In this document: piece after piece, positions 29,226-39,383 of the stretch | How the letters are laid out: every line of letters begins with the position of its first letter | Numbering within the stretch: position 1 is the first letter of the stretch | Assembly: GCF_050003625.1 (NCBI RefSeq) | Contig: NC_134398.1 | Location: 98,125,479-98,189,478 of the forward strand | Reading direction: 5' to 3' | Length of the DNA stretch: 64,000 nt | Source of the DNA: Haematobia irritans | Lineage: Eukaryota > Arthropoda > Insecta > Diptera > Muscidae | Position numbers and translations under genes: made by a program | Notes under the pieces: model-generated | What the model was told of the DNA's origin: nothing | The model's input: the letters and a program-made list of their open reading frames with translations, nothing else | The model's database searches: none

Positions 29226-29436
29226 GTAGTATTAAGATCACGTTTTCGCACGAAAAACTGTTATACTCCATATAAAAAACGTTAGCGCGGAATAAATGCG
29301 AAATTTTTGTTTTAAGCATTTTCAAACACGTATTTATACAACCCTGGATTTTTCGCACGAAAAATAGGTTTGAGAGCCTATTTACAAAGATAGATGAAGA
29401 TATTCGTTTTTCGCAGAAACGAACTTAGTACTATGC
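29226..29436. mobile_element. Small MITE-like insertion in the Jockey LINE
   Basis: Degenerate inverted ends built on TAGTAYTAAG and CGTTTTTCGCA flank about 210 bp with three TTCGCACGAAAA-like words. It interrupts the RT frame between HVTFTL and the C-terminal block. The exact ends are uncertain. Confidence 0.4.
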
Positions 29437-29452
29437 ATAAAACACGAATCAT

Positions 29453-30104
29453 GGTTAGGTTAGGTTAAAGTGGCAGCCCGATTAAATTTCAGGCTCACTT
29501 ATGCTATGTTCCCACCGACTCGTTTTCCTCTTTCGTTTTTCCAAAACATTTCACCGTTCACACCGGGTTGAGATGTTTTAGTTTGACAGTTACCATGGAA
29601 ACTAGAAATTCACATTTACTCAAAATTCACATATATGCAACGTATGTCCAAATAATTACCGTGAGCGCAAAGGGAAAAAAATGTTATGTTTTTTTTCACA
29701 TGTCCATGTTCTTAAAAGCCTTTGTTTATTCCTTTTTTTATGAAACTTATTTTAATATTTTGACATATATTTTGAATAGGGTATGTTATTCGGGGTATAT
29801 TCCAAATTGGGTGGGTTCACATTCTAAAATTGACGTGTTTTGGAGGAAAACTTGTGTGTTTAACTTGTTTTTTAGTATGGCGAAAACGACTCGTTTTGAA
29901 GTGCTTATAAAGGGAAAACATTTCAAGCCCCAAAACATGCTTGAACGCCGTATTAGACTATTCAGTCCATTGTGATACAACATTTAAGTAAAAGTACCTA
30001 TTACATATGGGCACTTCTAGTCTTAACCACTGAACCTTCTATATTATTTATTTTTGTTGAACCAACCAGATTGCTTCAAAAACATTAACAAACTGCTTAA
30101 GTTA
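29453..30104 (-). mobile_element. LOA LINE, 5'-truncated copy with 9-bp target duplication
   Basis: On the minus strand it starts in the last codons of ORF2 (30104) and ends with AACCTAACC at 29453. It is flanked by ACGAATCAT at 29444-29452 and 30105-30113. Inside it, 29503-29949 is a foreign insertion of about 450 bp placed in the 3' tail (after CTCACTTA), with TTA at both junctions. Confidence 0.8.
29503..29949. mobile_element. Unidentified 450-bp insertion in the LOA tail
   Basis: The LOA tail CTCACTTAGACTATTC is split here. The insert begins TGCTATGTTCCCACCGACTC and ends near CTTGAACGCCGTA, and TTA may be the target duplication. No clear inverted repeats. Words AAAACATTTCA and CGACTCGTTTT occur near both ends in direct orientation. 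No recognisable protein. Confidence 0.5.
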
Positions 30105-30113
30105 ACGAATCAT

Positions 30114-30735
30114 GCCCCGCTGTGAAAGGGTTCAACACTTTCACAAAAGGACCATCTTAAATATCTTGGAATGCATGTCGATCGTCGACTAACATGGAAA
30201 CATCACATAGATTCGAAGATAATACAGATAAAGATGAAAAATAATCAATTACAATGGATTATTGGCCCTCGATCACCTCTAAACCTAGAGTACAAAGTCC
30301 TTTTGTACAAAGCTATTATCAAACCAATTTGGTCCTACGGAATTCATCTATGGGGTACAGCAAGTTCATCTAACATTAGCAGACCATAGTACATAAAAAA
30401 TAGCAACATTCATAAAGATCTTAACATCAATACCATCGAAGAGGAAATAAGGAAACTTTGCCTATCATACAAAAGCAAATTATCCGTGCATCCTAACGTA
30501 CTAGCACGACAGCTACTCAACTTCGGAGGTCATAACCGCCTGCAAAAACGCGATACTTTAAACCTTGTTTAGAACATTACTATATATTATATATAAGGCC
30601 TACTGAGATCGAAGCTGGGGATAATTGCATTGGCAAATCCCCCAAATAATTTAAACTAGATAAAGATTTGATAACTTATTGTTATTTTTATTATTTTGAA
30701 AGATTCAATAAATAAATAGAAATGTAAACAAAATA
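30114..30735 (+). pseudogene. Jockey-clade ORF2 C terminus and 3' UTR
   Basis: The frame at 30171-30389 reads MHVDRRLTWKHH, LEYKVLLYKAI and IWSYGIHLWGTASSSN, the conserved C-terminal signature of Jockey elements. After a frameshift, RKLCLSYKSKLSVHPNVLA continues to about 30570 (LNLV). The AT-rich 3' UTR with AATAAATAAATAG ends near 30735. Confidence 0.75.
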
Positions 30736-31104
30736 ATATTGTCTTATCGCTCGGTGACATGTAGAAGATATATTACCAAAGGGGATTACCAAAAAACACC
30801 GGTATAGCGACAGTAATCAAATGTGAAAGATGCAAGAATAATTTTGCGGAAGTGTAAAGATGACATTGGGGGGATTTGGCTGCGAAATTTTGTCTTTGGT
30901 TGGCAAATCATTAATGGTTGCCAATAATATTGGCATTGGGGATTCCCTGAGTGGAAATCAGAATTAATTAGAGAATATGTAGGGTTTGTGTTGTGGTAAC
31001 ATAACCAATTGGAAAATATTAACATCTTTGGCAAATGTAATGTAAGACGTTGAATGTGTGTAGGGTACAAATTTTTAAAACATTAAATAGCTAATTTCTA
31101 TCTT
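30736..31104. other. Unassigned interval
   Basis: No gene or known repeat recognised. A minus-strand frame at 30786-31070 has no family features and is not supported. Confidence 0.3.
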
Positions 31105-31705
31105 TATTTTTATACCCTTCACCACTACTGTGGTATAGGGTATAATAAGTTTGTGTATTTGTAGGTAACGCCAAGAAGGAAAAGTCTGAGACCCATCAGT
31201 AGTATACCGATCGTCTTACAATTAATATCTGTGTCGATTTAGCGTTGGCCGTCTGTCTGCCTGTTTATGTAATTTTGTGTGCAAAGTTCACCTCGCAGTT
31301 TAAGTTCGATCTTCCTCAAATGTGGCACAGAGTTTTACTTTGTCTCAAAGACAATCGCTATCGATTTTGAAAAAAAATCGGTTCAGATTTAGATATAGCT
31401 GTCATATATATTTATCACCGATCTGGTCCTAATTGACGTATTTATCAACGTAACTTCGAATAGCCAAATGTTTTATGGCTCTCGTAAAATATGCAAAATA
31501 TCAGCCCAATCGGTGCAGATTTAGATATAGCTCCCATATATATCTTTCGTCCAGTTTGCACTTACGGCCTCAAAAACCAAAGTTTTGCCCTGATTTGCTT
31601 CATATTTTATACAAGGAGTACGTTTAATAGTATCGTTAATTGTACCAAATTTAGTTGAAATTTTTTCAGATTTAGATATAGCTCCCATATATATCTTTCG
31701 CCCAA
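31105..31705. repeat. Muscoid dispersed repeat (TATACCCTTCACCAC type)
   Basis: Starts TTTTTATACCCTTCACCAC with a short inverted GGTATAGGGTATAA. It then carries three copies of AGATTTAGATATAGC (about 31385, 31515, 31672), each followed by a CATATATAT block. Related sequence is at 36880-37060. This type of repeat is widespread in fly genomes (general knowledge). Non-coding. Confidence 0.6.
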
Positions 31706-32278
31706 TTTTGTATTTATTTATGTCTTTGTTAAATCAATACAACAAGATTTACTATTATATGTGACAGTGTTCGCTTCATTGGTTGGAAACACAGATTTGT
31801 ACATTATTGACGTAAATATGTTATATCTACAACATTAGAGTTACAATAGAATTTATTTTAATAACAGTACATTTTTGGGTACTTTAATTGAAAATTATTT
31901 AATATTTCTGTTTCTTCGTATTTCAAATGACAGATTGTTCCAGAGACGTATCGTTGTTACAAAGAATTGTCTCTCAGAGTTAAGACAATTTATTCTGGGA
32001 GGAATTATTTTCATACTCCTATTTGAGCGGGCAAATTTTAGGCGGCAAAATAAGTAATCAGGTTTTTTTGATGGTATTATGTTGTGAAGTAGAATTAGAT
32101 TATTGATGTTTAAGTAGTTTTTAAACGAAGCATTAAAAATTTTATATTCATTTCGTTTTTTTATTAATGACATACCTAGCGATGTCATTATTAACTATTT
32201 TGAGTCTGTGAATATCATGGGAATCACAGTTTCCAAAAACTTCGCTGCTATAGAAGTACAGGTATTACGTAAGATTTT

Positions 32279-32345
32279 TATCACAATGGACTGAATAGTC
32301 TAAGTGAGCCTGAATCTTAATCGGGCTGCCACTTTAACCTAACCT
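32279..32345 (+). mobile_element. 67-bp LOA tail insertion with perfect 15-bp target duplication
   Basis: Contains only the LOA 3' tail, from TATCACAATGG to AACCTAACCT. Exact ATTACGTAAGATTTT flanks it at 32264-32278 and 32346-32360. A clean, severely 5'-truncated LINE insertion in LINE A. Confidence 0.92.
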
Positions 32346-32674
32346 ATTACGTAAGATTTTGCTAAAACCATACGTATGTCAAATGACGTGGAGTGCCGTA
32401 CTGACCATAAATTTCTTACCATTCCGTATATTTTGCCAATGGGTTTGATAATATGATGTCAGGGTTGAATTGAATGTTACACCAAAATTAGTAGCAGAAT
32501 CAACAGAAGGTATAATACAGTCATTGAGTAACACGCTTGTATCTTCCAGATCTGATATTTTTCGCTTATATATTGGAATAAGGTTTGATTTTGCTGGATT
32601 TATGCAGATTCCATTATTCCTGGCCCAGTTGTTGACAAGATTTAAATCGTTGTTTATGTCAGATGAGTTTCGGA

Positions 32675-33530
32675 GTATATTCTAAAGACCTACTTCGAAT
32701 AGCGAAACGATAACTCAATTGCTGTAGGGGTTTTCAGGCAGAAATACTAGCAATAAGAAAGGTGGCGAATTGGCTGAGAATTAATATTCCAAAAAATTGT
32801 TGGCATTAATATATACTCAGACAGTCAACCTGCAATAAAATCCTTGGACTCTGTGTTCTTTAACTTGAAAACGACCATCGACTGCCGCAAATCTCTCAAC
32901 GAGATGGCTGAGCAGTACAATATTCACCGAATACGGGTGTCTGGCCATATGAACATACCGGGGAACTGCGAAGCGGTGAGGAACTACCTTACATATTCCA
33001 GGGGAACTAGAATCTGTTGGTATGCCTCTGGCTACCAGCAAGCTCTTACTGCAGGGGTTCTAACGACACCAAGCAAATAAGGCCCCATTTAAACTTAAAC
33101 CGCACACTAGATATGCTAGTGTTTTCAAGACGTCAGATTTCACTCCTGATATCTGCTATAACGGGTCGCTGTCTGATAGGAGATTTTGCAAAAAATATTG
33201 GCGCGAAGTATGAGCTGTCATGATGCGGAGAAAAAGGAATCAGTTAAACACCTTTTGAGTGAGTGTCCTGCTTTTTGTGTAAGGCGTAAACGAATTTTAG
33301 AGGCATATAGCTTTAGATTACTGGCGGACCTGGAAAACGTTAACTTAACAGTCTGCTAATGTTTTTGGAACAATTTGGTTGGTTCAAGGAAATAATCGAG
33401 AAGGTTCAGCGGTTAAAACTAGAAGTGCCCATTTTTAATAGGTACTTTTAGTTAATGTGGTATCACAATGGACTGAATAGTCTAAGTGAGCCTGAAACTT
33501 AATCGGGCTGCCACTTTAACCTAACCTAAC
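32675..33530 (+). mobile_element. LOA LINE, 5'-truncated copy (RNase H to tail)
   Basis: Begins within RNase H (TTTCGGAGTATATTC), runs through the H-x-C zinc region and 3' UTR, and ends TAACCTAACCTAACC at about 33530. TGTCAGAT on both sides (near 32658 and 33539) fits an 8-bp target duplication in LINE A. Multiple frameshifts relative to the intact copy at 39280-44297. Confidence 0.8.
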
Positions 33531-34338
33531 CTGACCTCTGTCAGATATGCACTGATGTACATGGCTAAGTTTTGCACCAGTATAAAGTTGAACATCATCT
33601 GCATACATTTGTAGTTTACAGTTTCTGTTTGGGTGATATAGGACAACATCAGTCTACAAGCAGAATATGAAAAGTTAAAGAGCTTACGAAGTTTCAGTAA
33701 TAAGATTTTATGGTCGACGGTATCAAAAGCTTTACTATGACCGAGAAGAACTAAACATGAAACCATTTTAGTGTCCATACTTGGGCGAATGTCTTCAATC
33801 ACATCTATTAGTGCTGTTGTACTACTTCTCTTCTTCCTGAAACTAGATTGTCTGTCAGACATTAAGTTATTTTCTTCTAAGTATGTTGAGATTTGAATAG
33901 AAATGATTCGTTTTATAGCTTTCGATAACAGGGGCAATATGGCTATAGGCCTGAAGTCTCCATTGCTTTTAGGAACTGGGAGAACCTATCGACACCAACA
34001 TTCTTCGTTTGGTTGACTTTCTCTCCGATTCCAATACTACGAATTTCTTTCCAATTACTCTTACTATCAACAGCATTTTGAAATTTGCGACGAAAGTGTT
34101 AATTAATTTATTGCGTTGTTAATTTTCTTGCACTTTTAAATTGATTATACAAATGGGGTGTTTTATATTTTTTTCAGAGTTTGTAAACCGTATTTCATTC
34201 ACCAATCAGTCTTTTGGTGTTACTATTGGGCCATTGAGGTTGTTGAGTTTTTAATTGTTTGGTTTTTATTGGCACATACAAATTATATAGTGATCTGTGC
34301 GATCATTATATAGTGGTCTCACTTGTTCATCGACAGAT

Positions 34339-35568
34339 TCAAGTTGGTAAATAAACTGCCACAGTTTGGTTTTGTTTTGGAACACTACAATCATAAGTTT
34401 GAAAAATCAAATCGTGCTTTGAGAAACCATATGCAGATAATTGGTCGTACAGTAGAACTTTCGACCTTTGACTAACAAAGAATATATCTAGAAGACTTGA
34501 GGATGAACTTGTAAAGTGTGCTGGAAATGTAATATTTGTCGGGAAGAGGCCAAGAATTTCCATGGCGCTAGCAAATGTGTTTTCTACAAGGAAATTACTA
34601 TTGAAGTCTCCAGCTACGATATTATCATTATACTTTAATGAATGTGTTCTCAAATCCTCTATAACAGTACATACTCAGTAAAGCTGTGTGGTCTACACAC
34701 AAAATTTTTTTTTCTGATTCAATCACCAAATTAATTGATCCAATTAATTTTTTAATTGAAATGTCTTCAATCACGAAAATGATAGTATCAATCACAGTTT
34801 TAATTGGGCATAGAAAAAATTCTTGATTTTTTCAGCAAATTTCAATAAATTTTTTAATTGATTCAATTAAAAATTTAATTGATGTTGATTGCAAAACTCA
34901 ATTAATTTATTAATTAAAAAAGGTAACTACTTGTAATTACTTTCTGAATTGGCTTAGAGTTTTTATTTCGATTAACAAATGATTGTTTGAAATACATTTT
35001 TAATTAAATATTAAAAAATAAGCACTTTTTTTAACTGAATTAGTCTTCCGAATTTGATTAAAAAGTTAATTGTATCAATTAGTTTTTTAATTAAAAATTT
35101 TAAAATTTTCAATCATTGACTTAATTAACTTAATGTTTCTATCATGATTAAAAAGTTAATTGTATCAATTAATTTATTAATTGAAAAAATTTTCAACTTC
35201 AATTAACTTTTTAATTGGAAAAAATTTGGTGATATTTTTTTCTGTGTATAGACAGCCAATTAGTATTTCCCTGTTGCTATCAGTTGAAATTTCCACTAGT
35301 AGGTACTCACAACTACTGTTTTGTTCAGATCTAAATTTTAAATAAAATTGTATTCCATATTTTATATAGATTGCCACTCCGCGAGCATTAGTTCGACACA
35401 GATTATATCTATTCCAGAGTTAATAAAGATATATCGAAGTTCATCCATTTTATTATGTAGGCTTTGAGCGTTTATATGAACAATATGGAGTCCAGTTTAT
35501 TGGTTAGTTAATATTCTTAGCCTACATATGACATTGTCTCTGGTTTCGGTCGTAGAATTATGGGACAT
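34339..35568 (-). pseudogene. APE-type endonuclease of CR1-like LINE A
   Basis: N-terminal piece: start MSHNSTTETRD at 35568, then IVHINAQSLHNKMDELR, the first conserved endonuclease motif, and RGVAIYIKYGI. C-terminal piece: VAGDFNSNF with the catalytic Asp/Asn, and GFSKHDLIF in place of the usual SDH. The two are split by the MITE. An in-frame stop follows LRILTNQ. Confidence 0.7.
34696..35246 (+). mobile_element. AATTAA-rich MITE, copy 1
   Basis: 551 bp flanked by TA (34694-34695, 35247-35248). Ends CACACAAAATTTT and TTTTTTTCTGTG. The interior is built of many AATTAATTGA-like words. Inserted in the LINE A endonuclease. An inverted second copy is at 35731-36256. Confidence 0.8.
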
Positions 35569-35730
35569 TGAAAGTATAACGCATAAGCAATTACTAATAT
35601 CATTAGCAAGATAATTAGAATCGATGAAATTATTTCATTCATAAATTAACATAGGAGTTCGTTAGGGCGAAAATTAGCAAAATTAGTTCTATAATATAAA
35701 AATTTTAAATTTGGTTTTACATTAAGAGTA

Positions 35731-36256
35731 CACAGAAAAAAATATCACCAAAATATTTCCAATTAAAAAGTTAATTGAAGTTGAATGTTTTTTCAATTAA
35801 TAAATTAATTGATACAATTAACTTTTTAATCAAGGTAGAAACATTAGGTTAATTAAGTCAATGATTGAAAATTTTAAAATTTTTAATTAAAAAATTAATT
35901 GATAGAATTAACTTTTTAATCAAATTCAGAAGACTAAGTCAGTTAAAAAAAGTGATGAACATTTCTTAATCCAAATAAAAACTCTAAGCCAATTCAGAAA
36001 GTAATTGAAAATAGTTACCTTTTTAAATAAAAAATTAATTGGGGTTTGCATTTAAAATCAATTAAATTTTTAATTGAATCAATTAAAAAATTAATTGAAA
36101 ATTGCTAATGACATCAATTAATTTTTTAATCAAGAATTTTTTCTATGCCCAATTAAAACTGTGATTGATACTATCATTTTCGTAATTGAAGACATTTCAA
36201 TTAAAAAATTAATTGGATCAATTAATTTCGTGATTGAATCAGAATTTTTTTTTGTG
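35731..36256 (-). mobile_element. AATTAA-rich MITE, copy 2 (inverted)
   Basis: 526 bp flanked by TA (35729-35730, 36257-36258). It is the reverse complement of copy 1 along its full length, with scattered differences. It starts CACAGAAAAAAATATCACC. Non-coding. Confidence 0.8.
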
Positions 36257-36476
36257 TAATAAAAATTAATTTTACACCATTGTTTAATTTATAAATTGGT
36301 TTCAGTATAAAGTATACATTTTATATAAATAATAGAAAATAACATAGTTTTTTATAAAGTTGTTCAGCGTATCCATTTCTTGGTTAAGTTCAGTACCACG
36401 AAAAAGATGGGTTAGTTGATGGAGATCTTCTATCGTAATTGGTTGTCCTCTTAACATTTACTAATCCTCGGATTAA
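36257..36476. other. Unassigned interval, possible LINE-derived
   Basis: AT-rich, no gene seen. Probably old sequence around the LINE A 5' end. Confidence 0.25.
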
Positions 36477-36632
36477 CACTCATATGACCACGGAGGCCAA
36501 AGTTATTCTCCCATTTACGTGAAATTTTGCAGAGATATCTGAATTATTTTCTAACTGTCAAATTTGGTCAAAATCCCTCCCATTTTGCACGTAAATGAGA
36601 GAATACCTTTGGCCTGCGTGGTCATATGAGTG
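36477..36632. mobile_element. Harbinger-like MITE, 156 bp
   Basis: Inverted arms of about 48 bp begin CACTCATATGACCACG. TAA lies on both sides (36474-36476, 36633-36635), which fits the 3-bp TWA target of PIF/Harbinger elements. No coding capacity. Confidence 0.7.
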
Positions 36633-37061
36633 TAAATCGAGCGAAGGATATATATGGCAGCTATACCCCCTTATTCCAGGTGCGTTACTTTAAAAGGGTC
36701 CGAATTATAATTCCATTGGAATACTACAGAATGTACTCATGTATGGAGTTTAATATATGCTTATTAAGAAAGTGTCATATCCCCAGAAGTTGATAGTAAA
36801 TAGTCGAAACCAGTTCTCAATATGTTAAATTAAATTTATTTAATTAGATTAAAAAAGTGTTAATCATTAAAATCACTTTTTTCGGTATCTAATTCTAATT
36901 TTGTCCGTTTGCGTTTGCTGAATTCCGGTCGCAATTATTAACCGATTTTGATGAAATTTGGTACAACGTGTTTTCTTGGCCATAGGACGAACGCATTTGA
37001 ATTTGGAAAAAATCGGATCAATGTTAGATATAGCACCCATATATATTTTCATTTCATTTAT
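36633..37061. repeat. Muscoid dispersed repeat fragment
   Basis: 36900-37050 has GTTTGCTGAATTCC, GAAATTTGGTACAACG and GTTAGATATAGCACCCATATATAT, related to the repeat at 31105-31705. Nothing else seen from 36633 to 36900. Confidence 0.45.
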
Positions 37062-39225
37062 TCATATATTTGGTGATCCTTAGTACAACAAGATTTAAAT
37101 CTTATATATGAGAGCACTAAGGTTTAATTCGAGTAACAATATATTTTGTGTTATTAGATATTAAAAAATAAATAAATAGATTTCAATACATATAACATTA
37201 AATATGAGTCTTAATTATACCTATGTTGCATTTTGTATGAATTAGAATAAAGTTGGTTCAGATTTGTGATGCTACAAGTATACACATTACATCAAAAATT
37301 GTATAATATTAAGATTATTGTAAATGGGATCTTAATTCTTTTTTAAAAGCAATGCGTTGCTTATTAATTGAATTGTGGTTGGGAGATTGTTCCAGAGACG
37401 GAACGCATATATCAGAAATTGTTGCTCTCGAATATTTGTAACGTATTTGATTTTTCTTCCTCGATTTGATCGAGCGAACTTTAACCTCTCGAAGATATAT
37501 GATGGTTCGCCACTATAAATAATTTTTTGCAGAAAAGTAAACATCTGAATTGAATCAAGTTTTCAAAACTCATGTTGAACAGCTGGTACGAAAACGACGA
37601 TATGTGATCATAACGTCTCTTATTGAAGACATAACGCGTAACGTTGTTGTAAGCTACAAGTAGTTTTTGTTTGTCATCACAACTGCAGTTTGCAAATATT
37701 TCTATTCCATAAAAAAGAGCAGGAACAAGATACGTTTTCGCCAAAAGCATTCTGATCTGCATCGGTGTAGATAATTGTACAGCCCATAAATTCCTTAACA
37801 TTCTATACGTTTTAGCGATATTTTGTTGTAAGTGGTTGGTCCAAGTGAGCGAACTATTGAAGGTAACCCCAAGGTTTGTAGCAGTTTGCCCAATATCGAT
37901 ATTGGTGTTATTTATGGTTATTTGATGTTGTGAATGATTGGTGAATTTGTTTTTGTAAATTAATAGACATTTAGATTTTGTTGGATTGAGTTTCAGATCA
38001 TTGTTATAAGCCCAGCTATTGATTCTGTCCAGATCACCAATTAGTTTTGATATACAGCGCGGAAGATCGTCAAGATTTGCACTTGTATAAACTTGAACGT
38101 CATCAGCGTAGAGGTGAATATTGCAGTGGTGAAGGACAAGTGGCAAGTCATTAACATAAATACAGAATAGTAGCGGCCCGAGTATTGAGCCTTGTGGAAC
38201 GCCTTTGTTAATACTAAGAGTATTAGAAATTTCGGAGTTGTGACAAACTGATTGTGTTCTACCGCTCAGATAAGACGAGATAAGTCTGCATGCTGATTGA
38301 GAAAAATTAAATTGTCGTTGCAACTTCTGAATTAGAATAGAGTGGTTTACGGTATCAAATGCTTTGCTATGGTCAAGGAGTACGAGTATTGATACCAAAT
38401 TTGTATCCCTCTTTGATCTTAAATATTCAATGACATCAGTGAGAACAGTAGCGCAGCTTTTCATAGGTCTAAAGCCTGATTGCCGTTCAGTCAACAGTTT
38501 TTTTGATATTATATATATATGTATTTATTTGTTCATGCATTAATCGGTCTAAGACTTTCTACAGATACGGTAATATGGCAATTGGCCGGAATTCTTTGTT
38601 TGGTTTAGGCAGAGGTATTATCTTTGTGTATTTCCAAGTATTGGGAAAAATTGACTTTGTCAGAATTGTGTTGAAATATGGTAGGCATGTTGGTAATAAT
38701 AACTTCACGAATTTGGGGTTCAGCTCATCCATACCTACAGCGTTCGATGTAATAGATAGAAAGCTGTTTAGGATATCATATTGATCTGCGCACTTGAAGG
38801 TGAACTCCTCAAACAAGAGATCTCCACGAGAGGGAAGACATGCATATGCAGATTATTTTGTTTATGTAACTCAGCCTGGTTAGCAAAAATCTTATTTAGA
38901 TCATTAATATTGATATTAGTAGGTGTGACACTTTTCCGCCCAAAATTGATCATAAAGTTGTGTAGTTTTATAGCGTTTCCATCTTTTGTATTTGTTGTCT
39001 CTATCACGTATCAACTTTTTAATTTCATGATTAAACGGCGGCTGCTGAGTAGGTTTAGTCCTTACAACTCTTTTAGGCACACAAGCTTCGATCAGCATTG
39101 TTATTTTACCTTGCATAAAATTGACTTGATCTTCAACTGCTTCGTAGTAATAAACCTCGTTCCAGTTTATATTGTTGACGATGTCATTCAGTAGATTATA
39201 GTTAATTCTACGAAAATTTTATGGT
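37062..39225 (-). mobile_element. CR1-like LINE copy B, 5'-truncated
   Basis: Minus-strand order: linker (39116-38916, KKLIRDRDNKYKRWKRYK), RT N-terminal block (38816-38559), RT main block (38494-37545), C terminus (37544-37332), AT-rich 3' end at about 37062. The endonuclease is missing. It belongs to the same family as copy A but is better preserved. Confidence 0.75.
37332..38816 (-). pseudogene. Reverse transcriptase of LINE B
   Basis: The 337-codon frame 37481-38494 contains QSGFRPMKSCATVLTDVIEY, LLDHSKAFDTVNH, NKGVPQGSILGPLLF and the catalytic HLYADDVQVY. The C-terminal frame 37332-37544 has LKFARSNRGRKI and YAFRLWNNLPT, as in CR1/L2-type elements. The first RT block (38816-38559: NPKFVKLLLP, IIPLPKPNKEFRPIAILP) is out of frame after a break near 38495-38560 that shortens the region between LSKV and TERQSGF. 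It therefore lacks a continuous protein. Confidence 0.78.
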
Positions 39226-39271
39226 CTTTTCTGTTCTTTTGTTTGCTTATTTTTATATCGAAATGTAAGTT
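39225..39271 (+). repeat. 5' LTR, left remnant
   Basis: CTGTTCTTTTGTTTGC to AAATGTAAGTT matches 3' LTR positions 51830-51872. The first about 140 bp of the LTR are missing at the junction with LINE B. Confidence 0.7.
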
Positions 39272-39383
39272 CTATTTCCTATTCAACCGTCGAACGGAAC
39301 GGACGTGTTTTTTCAATAGCGGATAAACTCATAGTAATAGGTACCTACTACGAATTTCAAGTGTGGTGGGATATTAAGCCACC

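Larger units (their letters stand above)
27354..30735 (+). mobile_element. Jockey-clade LINE, fragmented by later insertions
   Basis: Pieces in order: RT N-terminal block (27354-27780), RT middle (28826-29221), C-terminal block (30114-30570) and AT-rich 3' UTR with AATAAA near 30708. Inserted between the pieces are a SINE plus mariner (27814-28820), a small MITE (about 29226-29436) and a LOA copy (29453-30104). No endonuclease region is left. About 90 bp of RT sequence is present twice, on both sides of the first insertion. Confidence 0.75.
31895..33970 (-). pseudogene. Reverse transcriptase and C-terminal domain of LINE A
   Basis: 33937-33531 has LSKAIKRIISIQI, FRKKRSSTTALIDVIED and LLGHSKAFDTVDH (LDHSKAFDT in the family). 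The YADD region is decayed at the break. 32674-32361 reads NNGICINPAKSN and GVTFNSTL. 32188-31895 reads LKFARSNRS and TTIRLWNNL, the C-terminal signature also seen in copy B. Confidence 0.7.
31706..35728 (-). mobile_element. CR1-like LINE copy A, interrupted
   Basis: Minus-strand order: endonuclease N terminus (35568-35249), endonuclease C terminus (34653-34339), RT (33970-33531), later RT (32674-32361), C terminus (32188-31895) and 3' end near 31706. It is interrupted by an AATTAA-rich MITE (34696-35246), a LOA fragment (32675-33530) and a 67-bp LOA tail (32279-32345). All coding parts carry stops or frameshifts. Confidence 0.75.

Noticed and set aside
29568..29975. 135-aa frame in the 450-bp insertion
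   Set aside because: No domain or composition signal; it crosses the end of the insert into LOA tail sequence.
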